The notes: generated from the letters alone by a model not told the origin. A stretch of DNA of 64,000 nt from Astrocystis sublimbata (GCA_022453515.1 JAJNNY010000004.1:372001-436000); one strand, 5' to 3'; shown: positions 13,285 through 27,100, counted from the stretch's first letter. A program made the numbers and translations.

Positions 13285-13737
13285 CACAGCATCCCGCTTA
13301 TAAGCTCTGGCCCTATGTGCCGTGGTACTGGTCGACCAAGAACAACCTTGACTTTCCTTACCTTACGAGCTGCACCCCAATTGTGATGCAGTCAGGTCCC
13401 GTGGTACACGCCTTTCCTGCCTCTTCAATCAAGGTAAGGCCTCTTCTCCTTCCCAATTCTAGTATGACATCCATCCATCTGCTCTGTTGTTTTGTCTTCT
13501 CGTGCAATCACCACCAGGTCGGGGTCGCATGACAATGGGAGGAAGAGGAAGGTGAAATCCATCGCGGAACAGAACGACCCGTATGACGCTTGATTTGTAC
13601 ATTACCATCTGTCTGAGGGCCGGTGCGCATCTAGCGAAGTATCTAGCAACTATCTAGTCAAAGTCCAACTCACAAGCCAGGCCAAGCTCTTCGTGCATTT
13701 GTCTAATCCCACCTACCAGGTCTAGAGTCTAGCCACC

Positions 13738-15132
13738 ATGGCGCTTCGACTTCCTCGGCACACTGCCTTAGCCAGCAGCATCAAGAGGCTGTCTGTGCGA
13801 TACATGGCGACGGCGACGGCGACACCTGCCTCGAACCTCCCATCGCAGGTCCAGCGATCCATCGACCGCGATGCCTCCCTCCCCAACCCCGACCCCCCTG
13901 CTGATTCCCCGAGCTCGACGTTGACGACCCAACATCTCAAGCATATGGTCGCAACCTACTCTCGCCCTTCGGTCATGTTCGTCAGGGGAGAAGGCTCCTA
14001 TCTGTGGGACTTGGAGAACCGCAAGTATCTCGATTTCACCGCTGGTATTGCCGTCAACGGCCTCGGCCATTCCGACCCTGCGCTCGCCCGACTCATCGCA
14101 GACCAGGCTTCGACGCTTCTGCACACTTCGAACCTGTACTTCAATCCCTGGACAGGCGCCCTCTCCGAGTTGCTGGTTCAGAAGACGGTCCAGTCGGGCG
14201 CCATGCACGACGCCGCATCTGTCTTCGTCTGCAATTCGGGCTCGGAAGCAAACGAAGCCGCTATCAAGTTCTCTCGCAAGGTCGGCAAGGCTCTGGATCC
14301 GACTGGGTCGAAATATGGTCTGGTCTCCTTCCACGGCTCGTTCCACGGTCGCACCATGGGCAGTCTATCTGCAACGCCGAATCCCAAGTACCAGGAGCCT
14401 TTCTCGCCCATGGTTCCAGGCTTCAAGTATGGCACCTACAACGATATCGAAGCCATTGATGAGCTTGTCACCGCCGAGACCTGTGGTGTCATCATTGAGC
14501 CTATCCAAGGTGAAGGGGGTGTTAACGTTGCGACCGACGAGTTCCTCATCGCGCTGGCAAAGCGATGTCGTGAGGTGGGGGCTGTTTTGACTTACGATGA
14601 AATACAATGCGGTCTGTCCAGGACGGGCACCCTCTGGGCTCACAGTCGCCTACCGAAGGAGGCCCACCCGGACATTATAACTAGTGCCAAAGCTCTCGGT
14701 AACGGATTTCCGATCGGTGCCGTCATTACCAATGCTACCGTGAGTGACAAGATCAAAGTTGGTGACCATGGGACAACGTACGGAGGCAATCCGATGGCTT
14801 GCCGAATAGCGCATCATGTCGTCGAGCGGTTAGCAAATACTACTCTGCAAGAGGACGTCCTCGCGAAGGGGAAGATTCTCGAAGAGGGTTTTGACCATCT
14901 TCGCCGCCAGTTCCCTGCCTTGATCAAAGAAGTGCGAGGTCGCGGCCTGATCTTAGGTCTCCAGCTGACCCAGGACCCGTCTCCCATCATCAAGGCAGCT
15001 CGGGAACGAGGTTTGCTGATTATCACGTGCGGCACCAACACCCTCCGGTTTGTTCCACCCTTGACAATAACGGACGAGGAAATTCGTGCCGGCCTACGTA
15101 TACTGTCAGATGCAATCCAAGCGACTCAATAA
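13738..15132 (+). CDS. ARG8: Acetylornithine aminotransferase, mitochondrial
   Basis: A 464-aa intronless protein. This class-III PLP-dependent aminotransferase converts N-acetylglutamate semialdehyde plus glutamate into N-acetylornithine and 2-oxoglutarate, a mitochondrial step of arginine synthesis. The N-terminus (MALRLPRHTALASSIKRLSVRYMATA) is rich in Arg/Ser and lacks acids, as in a mitochondrial targeting peptide. Class-III marks are FTAGIAVNGLGH, CNSGSEANEAAIK, the SFHGRTMGSLSAT block, TYDEIQCGLSRTG with the PLP-contacting Asp, and the Schiff-base lysine K318 in ITSAKALGNGFPIG. The stop is TAA. Ornithine aminotransferase is the nearest alternative; the N-terminal presequence and GLGHSDP/NLYFNPWTG context favour the acetylornithine enzyme. 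The ATG at 13738 has CACC before it, a good start context. Confidence 0.93.
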   Translation: MALRLPRHTALASSIKRLSVRYMATATATPASNLPSQVQRSIDRDASLPNPDPPADSPSSTLTTQHLKHMVATYSRPSVMFVRGEGSYLWDLENRKYLDFTAGIAVNGLGHSDPALARLIADQASTLLHTSNLYFNPWTGALSELLVQKTVQSGAMHDAASVFVCNSGSEANEAAIKFSRKVGKALDPTGSKYGLVSFHGSFHGRTMGSLSATPNPKYQEPFSPMVPGFKYGTYNDIEAIDELVTAETCGVIIEPIQGEGGVNVATDEFLIALAKRCREVGAVLTYDEIQCGLSRTGTLWAHSRLPKEAHPDIITSAKALGNGFPIGAVITNATVSDKIKVGDHGTTYGGNPMACRIAHHVVERLANTTLQEDVLAKGKILEEGFDHLRRQFPALIKEVRGRGLILGLQLTQDPSPIIKAARERGLLIITCGTNTLRFVPPLTITDEEIRAGLRILSDAIQATQ

Positions 15133-17006
15133 AGCGACTTTAGAAGCATACAAACGGGCTTTGGTGGCTACATGATATGGAAACCCCTATAATCCCATTT
15201 GCTGTTTTTTTCCAGCCCTGAGCGTTCGGCAATACCATATTATCGCATTTACATTTCGCATGTCAATAAGACGCATTCTGATCACTCTTCATCGGTGAAA
15301 AGGTGGAACTTTTAAAGACATGCAATATCGTAACAGGGGTGGTAATTAATGTACCAGGGTTAGCCTTTTCCTTGACCAAATAGCTAAAGTCGAATGTTCT
15401 TACAACCCTTGGGCCTGGCACGTCATATTCCAAGGCAGGACCACGATCTGATCAATTCTATCTGAGCGCGCGCCTTGTTCCATCAGACCACTAGCACGAC
15501 AAAGTAAAACAGTTACCGTGTTCGATTGTTTGGGAAATGATCCAACCTGTTATAAAACTCCCGACGTACAACATTAATAACCCGGCGATTCCGGTCAACG
15601 AGCCGGGCATGGCGCACAAACATCCTCTGCCACTTACGGCGCCGACCGTTCTGAGGCTAGCAAGGGCATCGAAACACCGCAAAACGATGTGTGTGTGTTC
15701 TGATCAAAAGCCTAGTCCCTTCCAGCTTTGTACGACCAGTCTACACCGCAACGGCAGACTAGGCTAGGTGCCTTGTCTTTATTTCTCTCTCAACAATGCA
15801 GTGGGATCTGGCGGAAACCGATGCGGCTGTTCCGCTGCATTAGCTAAGATTCGGATGACCATCGCCTCTGTTCGCTGACATCGAACCCTTGGTAAATGCA
15901 ACCTGGAAATGTCTGAAAAGGCACATGCTTGATTGAGTCTAGAGGTATTCTAGAGCTTCGCCCACCTCCGACTTTGCCTGGTCTTCCACGCTAGGTGTGC
16001 CTCGTCTCACCGTTGAGGGATCTCCTTTTTTTACTTTTGAGCTGCGATTGTTGGCCAACATGCAGTTGCAAGGCTAGTACGTGCCGCGAGCTGCCAGAAT
16101 CTTGAATAGGAAACCAATCTGGGGTTTTCATCCATCGCCGAGGACCATCCACCTATGGGTCTAGGTAGTATGGGTACGTATTCGGTAGCACGGTTCTCCA
16201 TCGTTCAACGGGCCAATCCGCCGAAAAAAATGGCCTACTGCAGGGATCATAGTTTAGTCAACATGCTGAAGCCCTTGTTGACTTGTAGACCAAGCTTTCC
16301 CGGTTGCTTTCTCTACCCACGTTGGTATTGGTGTCATTACGGAGCGCTTCTATTCGAGCATTCTTCTCGTGCTGGGCAGTCATCGAGTATTCCGATTGTG
16401 TAGAGTCACCTCAAGATGAAATGACCAACATCAGATAGTGGTTCCGTTGCACTCGGGATGAAGTCTACTGATGAGCGTGATCGAACGATCATAATCTGAA
16501 CCCAGCCCACCGCCTGCCAAACCCATCTCCGTTAATCCCTAGGCGGCTTACGCTTAGGTACAACATGAAGACCTTGTCGTTAGCATAGCCCTTCCTTTCA
16601 TTAATGGCGACATCATGTATATTGCCCAGTTCAGCCCAGATGTACCCCACAAGAAATGCGTCGGAGATGCAACGCTCCCTTGCACGCTGGGCTCCAGCTC
16701 TCATCTCACCACGGGCCTCTCCTTCGCCGCAACGTCGCGCTGAGTGTCGCAGGTGATGGGTGATACCTAAGCTCCTTCACTATATCTCTCCAACCTACTC
16801 ACATTATTTCTCCGATGACATTCCACAATTGTGGCCCAATTTCGGGCGACCAATTACTTCTTTGCGTAAAATCTAGACCGCCTCTACGTATTTACTCAAA
16901 CCTTATAAACCGGAATCCGCCTTCGATTCTTTGTTCTATGGGCAGTTTCTCATCTTCTCCGTTCTAGACTTTGCTATCTTTCCCTGAAAGTTACACAATT
17001 GCCAAA
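15133..17006. other. Intergenic region upstream of glutamate decarboxylase
   Basis: Contains the ARG8 3' UTR and the glutamate decarboxylase promoter. TATAAA at 16904-16909 lies about 100 bp before that gene's ATG. No gene is recognised in the rest; only short shadow frames are present. Confidence 0.6.
16904..16909 (+). promoter_or_regulatory. Possible TATA box of the glutamate decarboxylase gene
   Basis: TATAAA about 100 bp upstream of the ATG at 17007, in a region with pyrimidine-rich tracts immediately downstream. Position and sequence fit a fungal TATA element; no transcript start is known. Confidence 0.45.
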
Positions 17007-19132
17007 ATGGTTCACCTATCGCAAATCCCACAAGACAAAGAGCTCGGGGCTCTCCCAGAGGCGGTAAAGAAGATCCGCTTACAACTCAGTAATTACGATG
17101 ACACATTCACAACAAGTGTTTATGGTTCAAGGTTCGCTGCCGAGGATCTCCCGAAGCATGAGATGCCAGAAGGCGAGATGCCAAAGGAAGTCGCCTACAG
17201 AATGATCAAGGACGAGCTAAGTTTGGACGGGAATCCAATGCTCAAGTATGTGTCAAAAGGCCCCTACAAAATGGGAAACGGAGTATCTAATGATATGAAA
17301 ACAGTTTGGCGTCATTTGTCACGACATATATGGTAAGATAAACCCTTCCCGCGGGATTTTATATGAATCACTAGGATCGTCGCTTGCATAGTAATACTGA
17401 CCTCCAATGCGTTATAGGAAGAAGAGGCAGAGAAACTCATGACCGAGTCATTCTCAAAAAACTTCATTGACTATGAGGAGTATCCTCAATCGGCGGACAT
17501 ACAAAACCGCTGCGTATCCATGATCGGGCGTCTATTCAACTCTCCCACGTCGGACCAGGGCAGCGAAAATCCTGCCGCGATAGGCACATCATGTGTCGGG
17601 TCTTCCGAAGCCATCATGCTTGCGGTGCTGGCCATGAAGAAGCGCTGGAAGAACAAGCGGATAGCTGCCGGTTTGTCTACTGATCGCCCCAACCTCGTCA
17701 TGTCATCTGCAGTGCAGGTTTGTTGGGAGAAAGCGACGAGGTATTTCGAGATTGACGAGAAGCTCGTGTACTGCACGCCCGACAGATACGTGATAGATCC
17801 CGTGGAGACAGTGGACTTGGTGGACGAGAACACGATTGGTATCTGTACTATTCTGGGCACGACGTATACTGGCGAGTACGAAGACGTCAAGGCTGTCAAT
17901 GATCTCCTGGTAGAAAGGAATTTGGACTGCCCGATCCACGTGGATGCGGCTTCCGGCGGCTTTGTCGCCCCTTTCGTGGTTCCCGACCTTGAATGGGACT
18001 TCCGATGCGAGAAGGTGGTTTCGATCAATGTATCAGGCCACAAGGTAAATATGCTGCGTCCAGATATTACATTCACGCAACTTCAAACTAATCGCTTGTA
18101 GTATGGCCTTGTATATCCTGGTATCGGCTGGGTCGTCTGGAGAAGTAAGCAACCTGGAATTCACTTCCCCCCATTCAAACCCCTTTGGCGGCATCTTGGG
18201 ACCAAGTTGGTAGAAATCACTATCATAGGTTCGCGATTGTACACAAGGTGTCGCTACTTCCGATCGTTTATTCTGAGGGCCAAAGACTCATTCCAGCTAA
18301 TGAATATTAGGTGCCGAATACCTGCCGCAAGAACTCGTGTTCAACATAAACTATCTAGGCGCTGACCAATCGTCCTTCACGTAAGTTTGGTCTACATGCG
18401 AAGTTAAATCCCTCGAGGTACTTAAACTAAGCCCTGACACAGGTTGAATTTCTCGAAAGGCGCCAGTCAGGTCATCGGCCAGTACTACCAATTGATCCGA
18501 CTTGGTAAGAAGGGTTACCGTGCTATCATGTCGAACTTGACACGCACGGCCGATTACCTGAGTCAGGCCCTGGAGGCTTTGGGTTTTATCAGTATGTGCA
18601 TCTGACCCTCTCATTTGTGCTTCATCCACAGTGACGGTGAAAGTGTCATGTAAACATTAAACTGACCCCTGTTTTCACTTGAAGTCATGAGTAAGACATC
18701 AGGCGAGGGCCTGCCACTAGTCGCTTTCCGTCTCCCAGAGAGGGAAAACCGGCAATACGATGAATTCGCTCTTGCGCATAGACTGGTAAGTAAACAGGCT
18801 CCTCAACGGCTTCCCGCTTGCTGACAATGACCCAGCGCGCCAGGGGATGGGTCGTACCCGCCTATACCATGGCACCTCATACCGAAAACCTCAAGATGCT
18901 GCGCGTCGTTGTACGGGAGGACTTCACCAAGAACCGCTGCGACGCGCTGCTCTGCGACATCAGACTTTCCCAGAGCATGCTGGAGCAGATGGACAGAGAC
19001 TCGATCAAGGCGCAAGAGGAATACTTCTTGAAGCACAGCGTGAAGAGTGTCGAGGCGACACACAACCACCCTCGATTTAGGGTAAGTCTTCCAATTGTCA
19101 TCTTTCCCTTCTTATTCATCTAGGACCCTTGA
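17007..19132 (+). CDS. GAD1: Glutamate decarboxylase (PLP-dependent, group II)
   Basis: About 503 aa; catalyses glutamate to GABA plus CO2 in the cytosol. Exons joined by frame: 17007-17245, 17305-17332, 17418-18044, 18102-18144, 18311-18380, 18443-18591, 18685-18785, 18836-19081 and a tiny last exon 19124-19132. Landmarks are [45 protein letters not shown] and the PLP lysine K298 in SINVSGHK at the end of exon 3. They continue into [23 protein letters not shown] and [21 protein letters not shown]. Order and spacing match fungal and plant glutamate decarboxylases. The 3' end is uncertain: either a 42-nt intron adds Asp-Pro-stop (19132) or translation runs on to a stop at 19121-19123. No calmodulin-binding tail like that of plants is evident. 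The ATG at 17007 is the first in frame. Confidence 0.92.
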
Positions 19133-19491
19133 CCCCGCGATGGATTATGTATGTTTTTGTCCCGATACTGATTCCTTTGACCGTATAGAAAGAGAGACAC
19201 TCGATTCAAGGATTACATGGCAAGACGCATGCCATATGTTGAGCGGCCATTTTTTTAGCTGGCTTGTACTAGGTTGATGTTTGTTCTGATAACTGCGCAT
19301 AGACTTGAAGGTATCTTGGTTGCTACCTCTAGACCTTTTTGGAGCGTTGGTTGGGCTGGTCATCTGGTTGGAGTTTGAGGACCTTATCACGTAGTGTGAA
19401 AAATAGATGCAATGTCTGCTTATAACATGCCTTGGATCAATGTCCTGCTCAATTCCGTAGCAACTATTGTATGACCCTAAAGACTGCTCCC

Positions 19492-19629
19492 AAATAAATT
19501 CTATATAATAATGATTCAATCCTTATCAAGACGTCTGGCGCGAGACGCTTGCCCTTTCCTTGCATACAGTTATTCGTACACAATAGAATCGGTGATATCT
19601 ACACAGTTGTTAAATAAATTCTATATAAT
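19492..19629. repeat. Two identical 18-mers exactly 120 bp apart
   Basis: AAATAAATTCTATATAAT occurs at 19492-19509 and again at 19612-19629, downstream of the glutamate decarboxylase gene. The sequence between the copies shows no obvious internal repeat. They may be remnants of a duplicated 3' end or AT-rich polyadenylation-type elements. Confidence 0.8.
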
Positions 19630-21864
19630 CAGGGGGTAGTTTCATAAACTGGGCGCCCATATGTTGCTTTGTGCATTGCTTGCGATGCAGAAACATAACT
19701 CTTTATTGGTGTACTAAGGCTGGCGTATCCTTGAAGTGCAAGTGTTCTATGGCCATATCACAAAAATACTATGTTGCTTACAGAAGACTACATTGCCGAA
19801 ATACTTCAACTGTCAATCTCGAGCCTGTGGGAGTATAATATGGACTTATCGATGGATAGAAGCCCCCCCAAAGGCTCAGTCATCTTTCCGTATTCATTCT
19901 TTTTTTACCGTCACGTCGTCGTAACTCTACTTTGCCCATATCGAGTAACCCGAGATTTAACATTTTTATGAAAACATGGGCGTCCGTGGGTCATGCGTCC
20001 CGTCCCAGGCATAAGCGTTGTTCCCGCAGCAAGGGTTGCGTCACCCTCTTGTTCTATAGCAAAACTCGCCTAAAGCCCGGGTGCATTCGTAGCACCGAGC
20101 GAGATAAAACCCTCTCTCCTACTGGCACCAGATAGCTACCAACTACTCGTCTCAGGACCTCGAGTAATATTCTACCTGATAGTCAGTTAGCCTGTCTTCA
20201 GTATCAGCGAGTTTGTAAAGCTTGGCCGGGGCATATTATAGGATAGGGGGCGACACATAACAAACCGCATGCGAGCCCTTGTCGAAATTCAGCCCCCGGA
20301 ACTCGCCTGCGCACCCGCGAATACTGTGCCGCCGCCCGACTGAAAGAAGCTTCTCAGCATGTAAGCATGGTCAGCACAACAAGCATGGTTGTGAGCTCAT
20401 GTGATGCAGCTACGCGAAAGGCTATTGCTCGGGTCTTCGCAGCGCCCATGTACAAGATAGTGCCTGAGCTGGGAAAGGGAACAGCACCCCGCAATCTGAC
20501 CCTGCGGTTGTTGCGAGCAAGAAGGTTGGCCTGCCGGACTCAACTGGCCGTATTACTTGACGAATGCGCGTGGATGGATCGAAGTTGGCTTGAACAGCCT
20601 CTCTCTCTACAGGCGAGCGGCTACGCACACACATTCGTTCGCCCGCTTAACGAGGGTCCGCAATCAGGAGCTAATTAAGTACTTACTTGCTTCGGACCAG
20701 CATCGTTTGACAATTCGAGCTGTCTCACCTCAACGCCTTTCTTCGCATAGACTTACTTGTTGTCGGCACCGAGCTGATGAAGGGCGTCTACCCACGCGAC
20801 CCTGCTATGGGGGGGGAAATCGCTTCGTTATAGAGTTCATGTTACGTTGCGATTGCAGATTGGTTCACACTTTTAGACTTTGGCACGAACTGTTCCATAT
20901 TGCAGATCTTCAGACACGATGCGCATGTTTGCTGTCAGAAAGGAGGGACGAAGAAACGGCGATCGCAAAAATGGCGAGTTCCCAAAAAAAGAAACGGGCG
21001 ATAGCGAGACGGTGATAGCCGTGCGCCCCAACTGCACTGCAATGTTGCAACGAATCGGATGGTTCTCCAGGAAGGATCCAACGTTCATCACTCGGCTCCG
21101 TTCCGATGGGAATCAGTTGGGAGGGGGAGGGGAGAAGAGGGGATGGGGAGCGAACTTGACCTGCAGCCAGGCGACTAGGCGGCCAGGACCAGGCCGGCAG
21201 GCATTGGACTTGAAATGGGATAAAAATAACATGATGCGCGGTTTCAGGCCAAAACCAAACAAAATGGGGCTAACGGTTCGGTTACTTGCGGAAGATCAGT
21301 AGCAAACATACATAGCGTCGGGTATATCGATCGATGCGAGCTCGAAGTACCTAAGTAAGTTTGGACCAGTATAATGGTAGTGGCTCGTCGATGTGGTCGT
21401 GGTTGTTGTTATTGTTGTCTTCGCCGCGGCGCCGCAGAAGTTGGGTGCCACGGCAGATACCTGATACCTACCTACCTATGGCTTCCCTCGCCAAGCGCAG
21501 GGCATAAATAAGTACATAACATAGTCGATCTGTAAGCTGAGATTTGCGGTCAGCTGGATTATACGGGGTGGCTTTTTTTCTTCTTTTACTTCCGGCGCTC
21601 GGTCCAGGGCCCGTCCTCTCCGGCATCTTGGTGAAGATGAACCATGGCGCATTGGCTTCATGCAAGGGCATAGATAAACGATGGACGGGATGCCCGAAGC
21701 CTGCATACACATGCAGACGGGGTTGCGACAGCATGCTCGGCCGGCGTGTTGAAGTATAATTAGTGTTAGTTAGTATGCGTGCGAATGAGCAACGGCGTTC
21801 TCTCCACCTTGGACGGTCTCATAGCCCTGTCACGGGATGGTCCCTGGACAATCTTGCACAAGCT

Positions 21865-21875
21865 CCCCCCCCCCC
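21865..21875. repeat. Poly-C run (11)
   Basis: Eleven consecutive C in non-coding DNA. Confidence 0.9.
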
Positions 21876-22204
21876 AAGCAGCCGCCGCCAAGGGACGGGA
21901 GTAAGCGATGCAAGATTGTGTGTTCCTATTCCGAGCCTCAGACAGAGCGAGAGACATTGCGCAGGAAACCATGCCCGCTTGACGGGAAGATGATGCGCTG
22001 CACGAGAAGAGAAGAACGCTGTTTGGTTTGCGTTTTGTGACGTGCATCAGCACGAAAACGACATGCGCTGCACCTAGCACAATGTGGGCTCGTCATGGTT
22101 CGCGAGAGAAAGACAGCCAACCGAAACCCAACCCCGGTCATCTAGAAAATAAAGGAGCGGGTGGTGTAGTGTCCTGGGTTTGACGTGCTGCCGGGATGCG
22201 TGGA

Positions 22205-22227
22205 GGAGCCAGGAGCCAGGAGCCAGG
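22205..22227. repeat. Tandem GGAGCCA repeat (3 units)
   Basis: Three units of GGAGCCA plus two bases, in the gene-free region. Confidence 0.85.
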
Positions 22228-23626
22228 AAGCTAACCTTCATATTCGCCAGTCGGTCATGTCGAAAACCCATCACTGGATGCAGATTTAGAGCATTGTTCG
22301 CGTGGTCGTGATGTGGTTGTGTGAAGGTTGCGGTGTTGGCTGCTCTAGTCCACACTCCAGGGATTCGGCACGGACATGCGACTTGGGAACAAGGCGGCCA
22401 GGGCAGCAGGGGTTGTGATACTGCGAATCGGATGGTCTCCTCCCCAATCCAAAGCAGCGTCGTCGTTAGACCACAGTTCGTTGATTGCCATGGCAATGCG
22501 TGGCCGTTCGTCGCACTACATGTAAGTCATCTATCTGGTTTCGCATGTCTTGGACGCATATTAGAACGGCCTGGAGGAGGCACAAGTGCGACGTACCACG
22601 CCAACACTTAATTATGCATAGAGCAAACACAAATCCTCGGTTGTGTCCGTAGCCAATTGGTGGAGGATTGCCATTACTCAATCTTCATGTTACGCGCAAC
22701 AGGAGGCCAAGGTAGAAACGAGGGATCGACTTTACCTTGGGTAGGTACATAGCAGTTGCCATGTTATCGTTGGTAACTGTCGTGAGCCGGACGTTACCTG
22801 ACTTATTGATTATTCGGGGTCCGGGACAGATCGGATTGCGCTCTGTCGCACGTGGCCTGCGGACGGCTGAGATGCTGTGCTGACGACCGATGTCTTACTG
22901 CTGATCAAAGCATGGCGCGGTACAGCAAAGCCCGGCCGCATCCCGGGCTTGGGCCTTCGTGAACATCTCTGACCTGGTGTTTTTTTTGTTCTGTTGCCGT
23001 CAATCACCTAGGTCACACAACGCATGTGTGAAGCACGAAGTCTAAATAAAATGCATTTTCCGAAGATAAGGGGGCGGGCGAGGCATGTCTGTCTGGCCGT
23101 GTTTGGACCCTCTCCCCCTCTATGGGTAGGTTGGTAGTGTGCATAACTTCTGTACTGATAGTCTGTCTCTACGAATAGATGGACTGTTTGGGATATGCTT
23201 GCGATATATGGACCCTGTCTTTCATAGGCCTGACGAGCTGACGGGCACGTTGTGCCGGCATATACCGATGACCCGATTGCGCTGAGGGTATATAGTTCTT
23301 TTCATCGGTTATTAAACAAGACCGCCGGGTATCTTGAAGATCGGCTTGGAGAAAGATGCCAAGTTGGACTTCTGGGTCACAAGGTTCCCGGTCACACGGC
23401 ATGCGGCTAGTCTTGCGTACCATCTTTGCTCATTCGTTCCCGAGATAAACTACCGTCCCAATGTAACCTCATGTCACTTGATGGGACTACTAGTAGATGT
23501 ACTGTACTGTACGATGGATTCTGGATGGACTGCTGCAGCGCGAGAGCAGATGCGCATGTAAGCTGCAGCTACCCGACTGGTACAGTAGTCTACATAGATA
23601 CCCGTCCCATGCCGTCCGTCTACGGT

Positions 23627-23650
23627 AGACAGAGACAGAGACAGAGACAG
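23627..23650. repeat. Microsatellite (AGACAG)4
   Basis: Four perfect hexamers in the gene-free region. Confidence 0.9.
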
Positions 23651-24089
23651 GGAGACTGGGAGACTGGCCCGTGCATCTGAAACTGTTCTGGGGCTCATGG
23701 GTTCGGGTCGCACAGTCTATTTCTGTCCCAGCCAGGCGAGCCAGGTCTTGTCGCGAGTCCGATGGAACGTGCAAATTAGGCTGTTATACTTCTTCATGAT
23801 ATCTGCACCAGGATCCAGCTTGTGTCCCTGGCGAGCTCGGGGAGCTGACTGGGAGCTTGCAAACATCATATAACATAGTGTGGCGCAATGCTAATAGCAG
23901 CGATTGCAACATTAGTGGGACTGGGTCTGACAAGGGCAGTTGATCGCGGTGAAGGGTGACTTCGGATGTTACTCCATGCCTAGCTCTGCCTACTCGGCGA
24001 GGGGGGCAGGCGAGACAAGCGACTAGGTGCCGAGGATGCTGTAGAATAGGAGCTTCTAAGATATGCCGGCTCCTGCAGACTCAAGGATA

Positions 24090-24104
24090 CCCCCCCCCCC
24101 CCCC
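24090..24104. repeat. Poly-C run (15)
   Basis: Fifteen consecutive C followed by GGAGCCCCCC; the G-rich complement could form a quadruplex. Confidence 0.9.
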
Positions 24105-27100
24105 GGAGCCCCCCTCCGAAACCTGGCGCCTGGATGGAAGGATAACCAGGGCGCTTCTCGGCGCCCAAGGGTATGAGGGCGACGGCCATTATTGCCACAA
24201 TTAATGATGGCATGGACTCTGGAGGGATGAAGAAGTGCGGCAAGCTACCGTATCGTGGTCCTCATCCTGGTCACTTACTACCTATGATAAACATATGATC
24301 TCGGAGGTCTTCAACATATTGGTATGTCTGGTGTTGATCGTTGCGTATTGAACTAGGCTCATGATTGTTATTTTTCCCTCGTCTTCGGTGAGTGGCCATT
24401 TGGCGAAAGCTTATGTGACTAGCCGGAATGTGGGAGATCCTCTGCCAACGATACGCGTGTGTACGTGCATCCGCAAGTCACCATTCAATGAATTTGTGTT
24501 ACCTACTGGACATCTCACAACTTCACAAATGCATGTGAGTCTCGGGTCTCAGCATATGTCATGTTTGATCAACAACAACGGGTTATGTGTGGACTTGGTG
24601 ATTGCGGTATGGTGTATATGAATCTCGCCCCGTTTACACAGCGTGATATTGACCAATTCCACCACGCTGTGTTCAAGTATGCATGAACTTATTAATGAGA
24701 CCCTCCTCATTGCCCAGTGGGTTGTGGTAGCACATCTCCCTGTGGATCTTGGTACGTACAATAGTAGGATAGGATGTATCTGTCTGGTCCGGGTTCGGTA
24801 CCGCTTTTACCAGTGGTCGCGCGGAGAGTTGGGGATTTAGATTCATCATCTGTATCTCTGGTCCATGGGGCCAAGGCCAAGGGCCTCGGCTCGTCCGGAG
24901 GATGCCGAGCGTGCGTCTGGCGAGTCTACGTGTACCTGGACAGCCTTACGCTAATCTGGCAAGCCTCAGACCCTCCCACGGGTGACAAAGTGGTTCGTTC
25001 ATCCTCGCGATGGCTTGTTCAGCATGGAGTAGCTAGTGTCCCTTAATAAGCATTTCCAGGTGCGAGCCCACATCCCTACCCACCCACAGGGGGTGAAGGG
25101 ATTGGTTTGAGGGGATTTCGGTTGCTGCCCGGTCGAGATTCGCTGCTAGTGCTAGTTTCCGCCGATCGCAGAACGAGATTACCTACATGTAGTAATTCAC
25201 AGTAACTACTGGATGCGGTACTGGGCATAACACGTACGGTGGTCTAGCTGTATTTGACTTTCTTGAGGAGATCCCTGGTGTTCGGGTCTTGGTCTCTAGA
25301 TCCCTTGCTGCATTCAGGCACTAGGCCGCTTGGCCATTGACGAAATAAGGTTGCACATCTGAATATCATGACGGCTGATTAGTTGCTGCAATGACACAAA
25401 CATATCATGATTGTATGGATGTGTAATGAGAACTATTCGTACTGTCACACTGATGCGGACACAGCATACGCTAGATAGTCGACGTCAACCGAACCAATCG
25501 TGGGAGCGAAGAGAACAATTCTGGAAGGCCGAGTTGATCTTACCGGTATCCAGCACACAATGCAGGGCCCGAATATACTAGGTAGGTACTTATCTATATT
25601 TTAATATGTCAGCGAACTCCTGACCTCATGCCGATTCTGATATCATATATGCCACCATTGTATGACGGGACGACACGGAATCCGCACGCATTCACAGTCT
25701 TTTCTCCATTTGTCTCCGATGAGAAAGAGGGCGGAATCCTGGGCTGTTCTGCTACCCGCAAGGTTAATTTCCGTATCTGCGAGGTCAACCATCTGGGGTA
25801 AATTAGTCAGTTTGTGACATTGTCGGATGTGCCGCATTTGTCCCAGTCGAAGACATTAGTCTATCTCTCATAAGCCCAGCGAAACCAGAAGCTTGGTGCG
25901 GCGCAATGATGAAACAACCGGCTGGGGAACCGTGCAAGGGCAAGCCCACTTGGCCCGAAGGTGGCCTGCTCCTAGGCACATTGTATTAACATTGGTTGCT
26001 TGGCAGCGGAGGCGCTCACTGTACCAATGAACGGTCAACAATTCGAGTTTAACTTTGTAACGACTTATTGTAACGACTTATTGTCCCGACTACACTTGAA
26101 CAAACGCCAAATGCGACGGGGTTGGGAGCAAAAGTACTATTCAATTATGACTTTCTCGACCAACTCAATGTTATTGTTGTGCAAGCGTGCCCTTTAGTTG
26201 GCCGTCTGATCCATCCTGGTCAGATTAACCTAAACCATTTATCATCACACCTACTCCGTAAGTGTTACGGTGGTGTGGCTATGTGCCTTTGAAGCGGGCT
26301 CGCCCAATGTACGTGTAACATCATGATGGCCAGAGTAGGCGTAAGGGTTATGGGCGTTGGTACTTTTATTGAGGAGTGGACTCTACATAATGGCAGGGGA
26401 GAACAGCTCTGCCGCCAGGGGAAAGCCAGAAGCGCCTCAAAACCCCTGGAGATCTTGTACGTATTGGGAATAAGAGTATGTTCACTGTCGGTACGATAGA
26501 ACATCAGCTCTGCGCGACTCGTACTCGTAGAGATTGACAATAACTTGCTTATACATACTGTCAGTATAAATAGACATTAAGATAGCTTTACCCGGCCATA
26601 GTCGTATACATTGGGTAGGTAGGTACCTGGACTACACGACGCTACGAATTGCTAGGGCACGCGTATCGCCTAACCCGATTGTTTAGCTGGCCAGCTGGTG
26701 CCTGTCTTAGAACGATGCTATATTGATTGCTACAACACTGACTCATAGCCTTTGGTCATTTGACGACCTTAAACGACGGTCGTCTATAAAGAAGGCGAAT
26801 CATAAACCGGCCAAATTGAGACTTGGGGGCTAACTCTCGCCCAAGGTGATTCCGCTATTACCCAGTCGGGCCCTATGCGTTTGCAACAACATCGTTCAAA
26901 CATTCAGTTGCAGTACTACAAACGGTAGTTTGTCGCAAGTCTGGGCCCGAATAGTTTGGTGATTGAAACGAGCGAGATAAGGTAGCGTGCTATTGCCAAG
27001 AGAAGCTTGTAATTTGTGCCGGCACCATGTCGTTGTGACTGATACAGACGCCTCACAACAACGTCCTTAGCTGTACAATGACAAAGCATGCGTAATGTAT

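Larger units (their letters stand above)
11129..13737. other. Intergenic region between divergent hydrolase and ARG8
   Basis: No gene is recognised in this 2.6-kb divergent promoter region. It holds three repeats: (GAAGAGGC)3 at 11387-11410, (ATC)10 at 12574-12603 and (CTG)7 at 13264-13284. A perfect palindrome TACCTAGGCCCCTAGGTA sits at 12289-12306. Just before ARG8 a GTAAGG...CACCAG pair (about 13434-13517) could be a 5'-UTR intron. Open frames at 12711-13118 and 13173-13532 show no protein-like features. Confidence 0.5.
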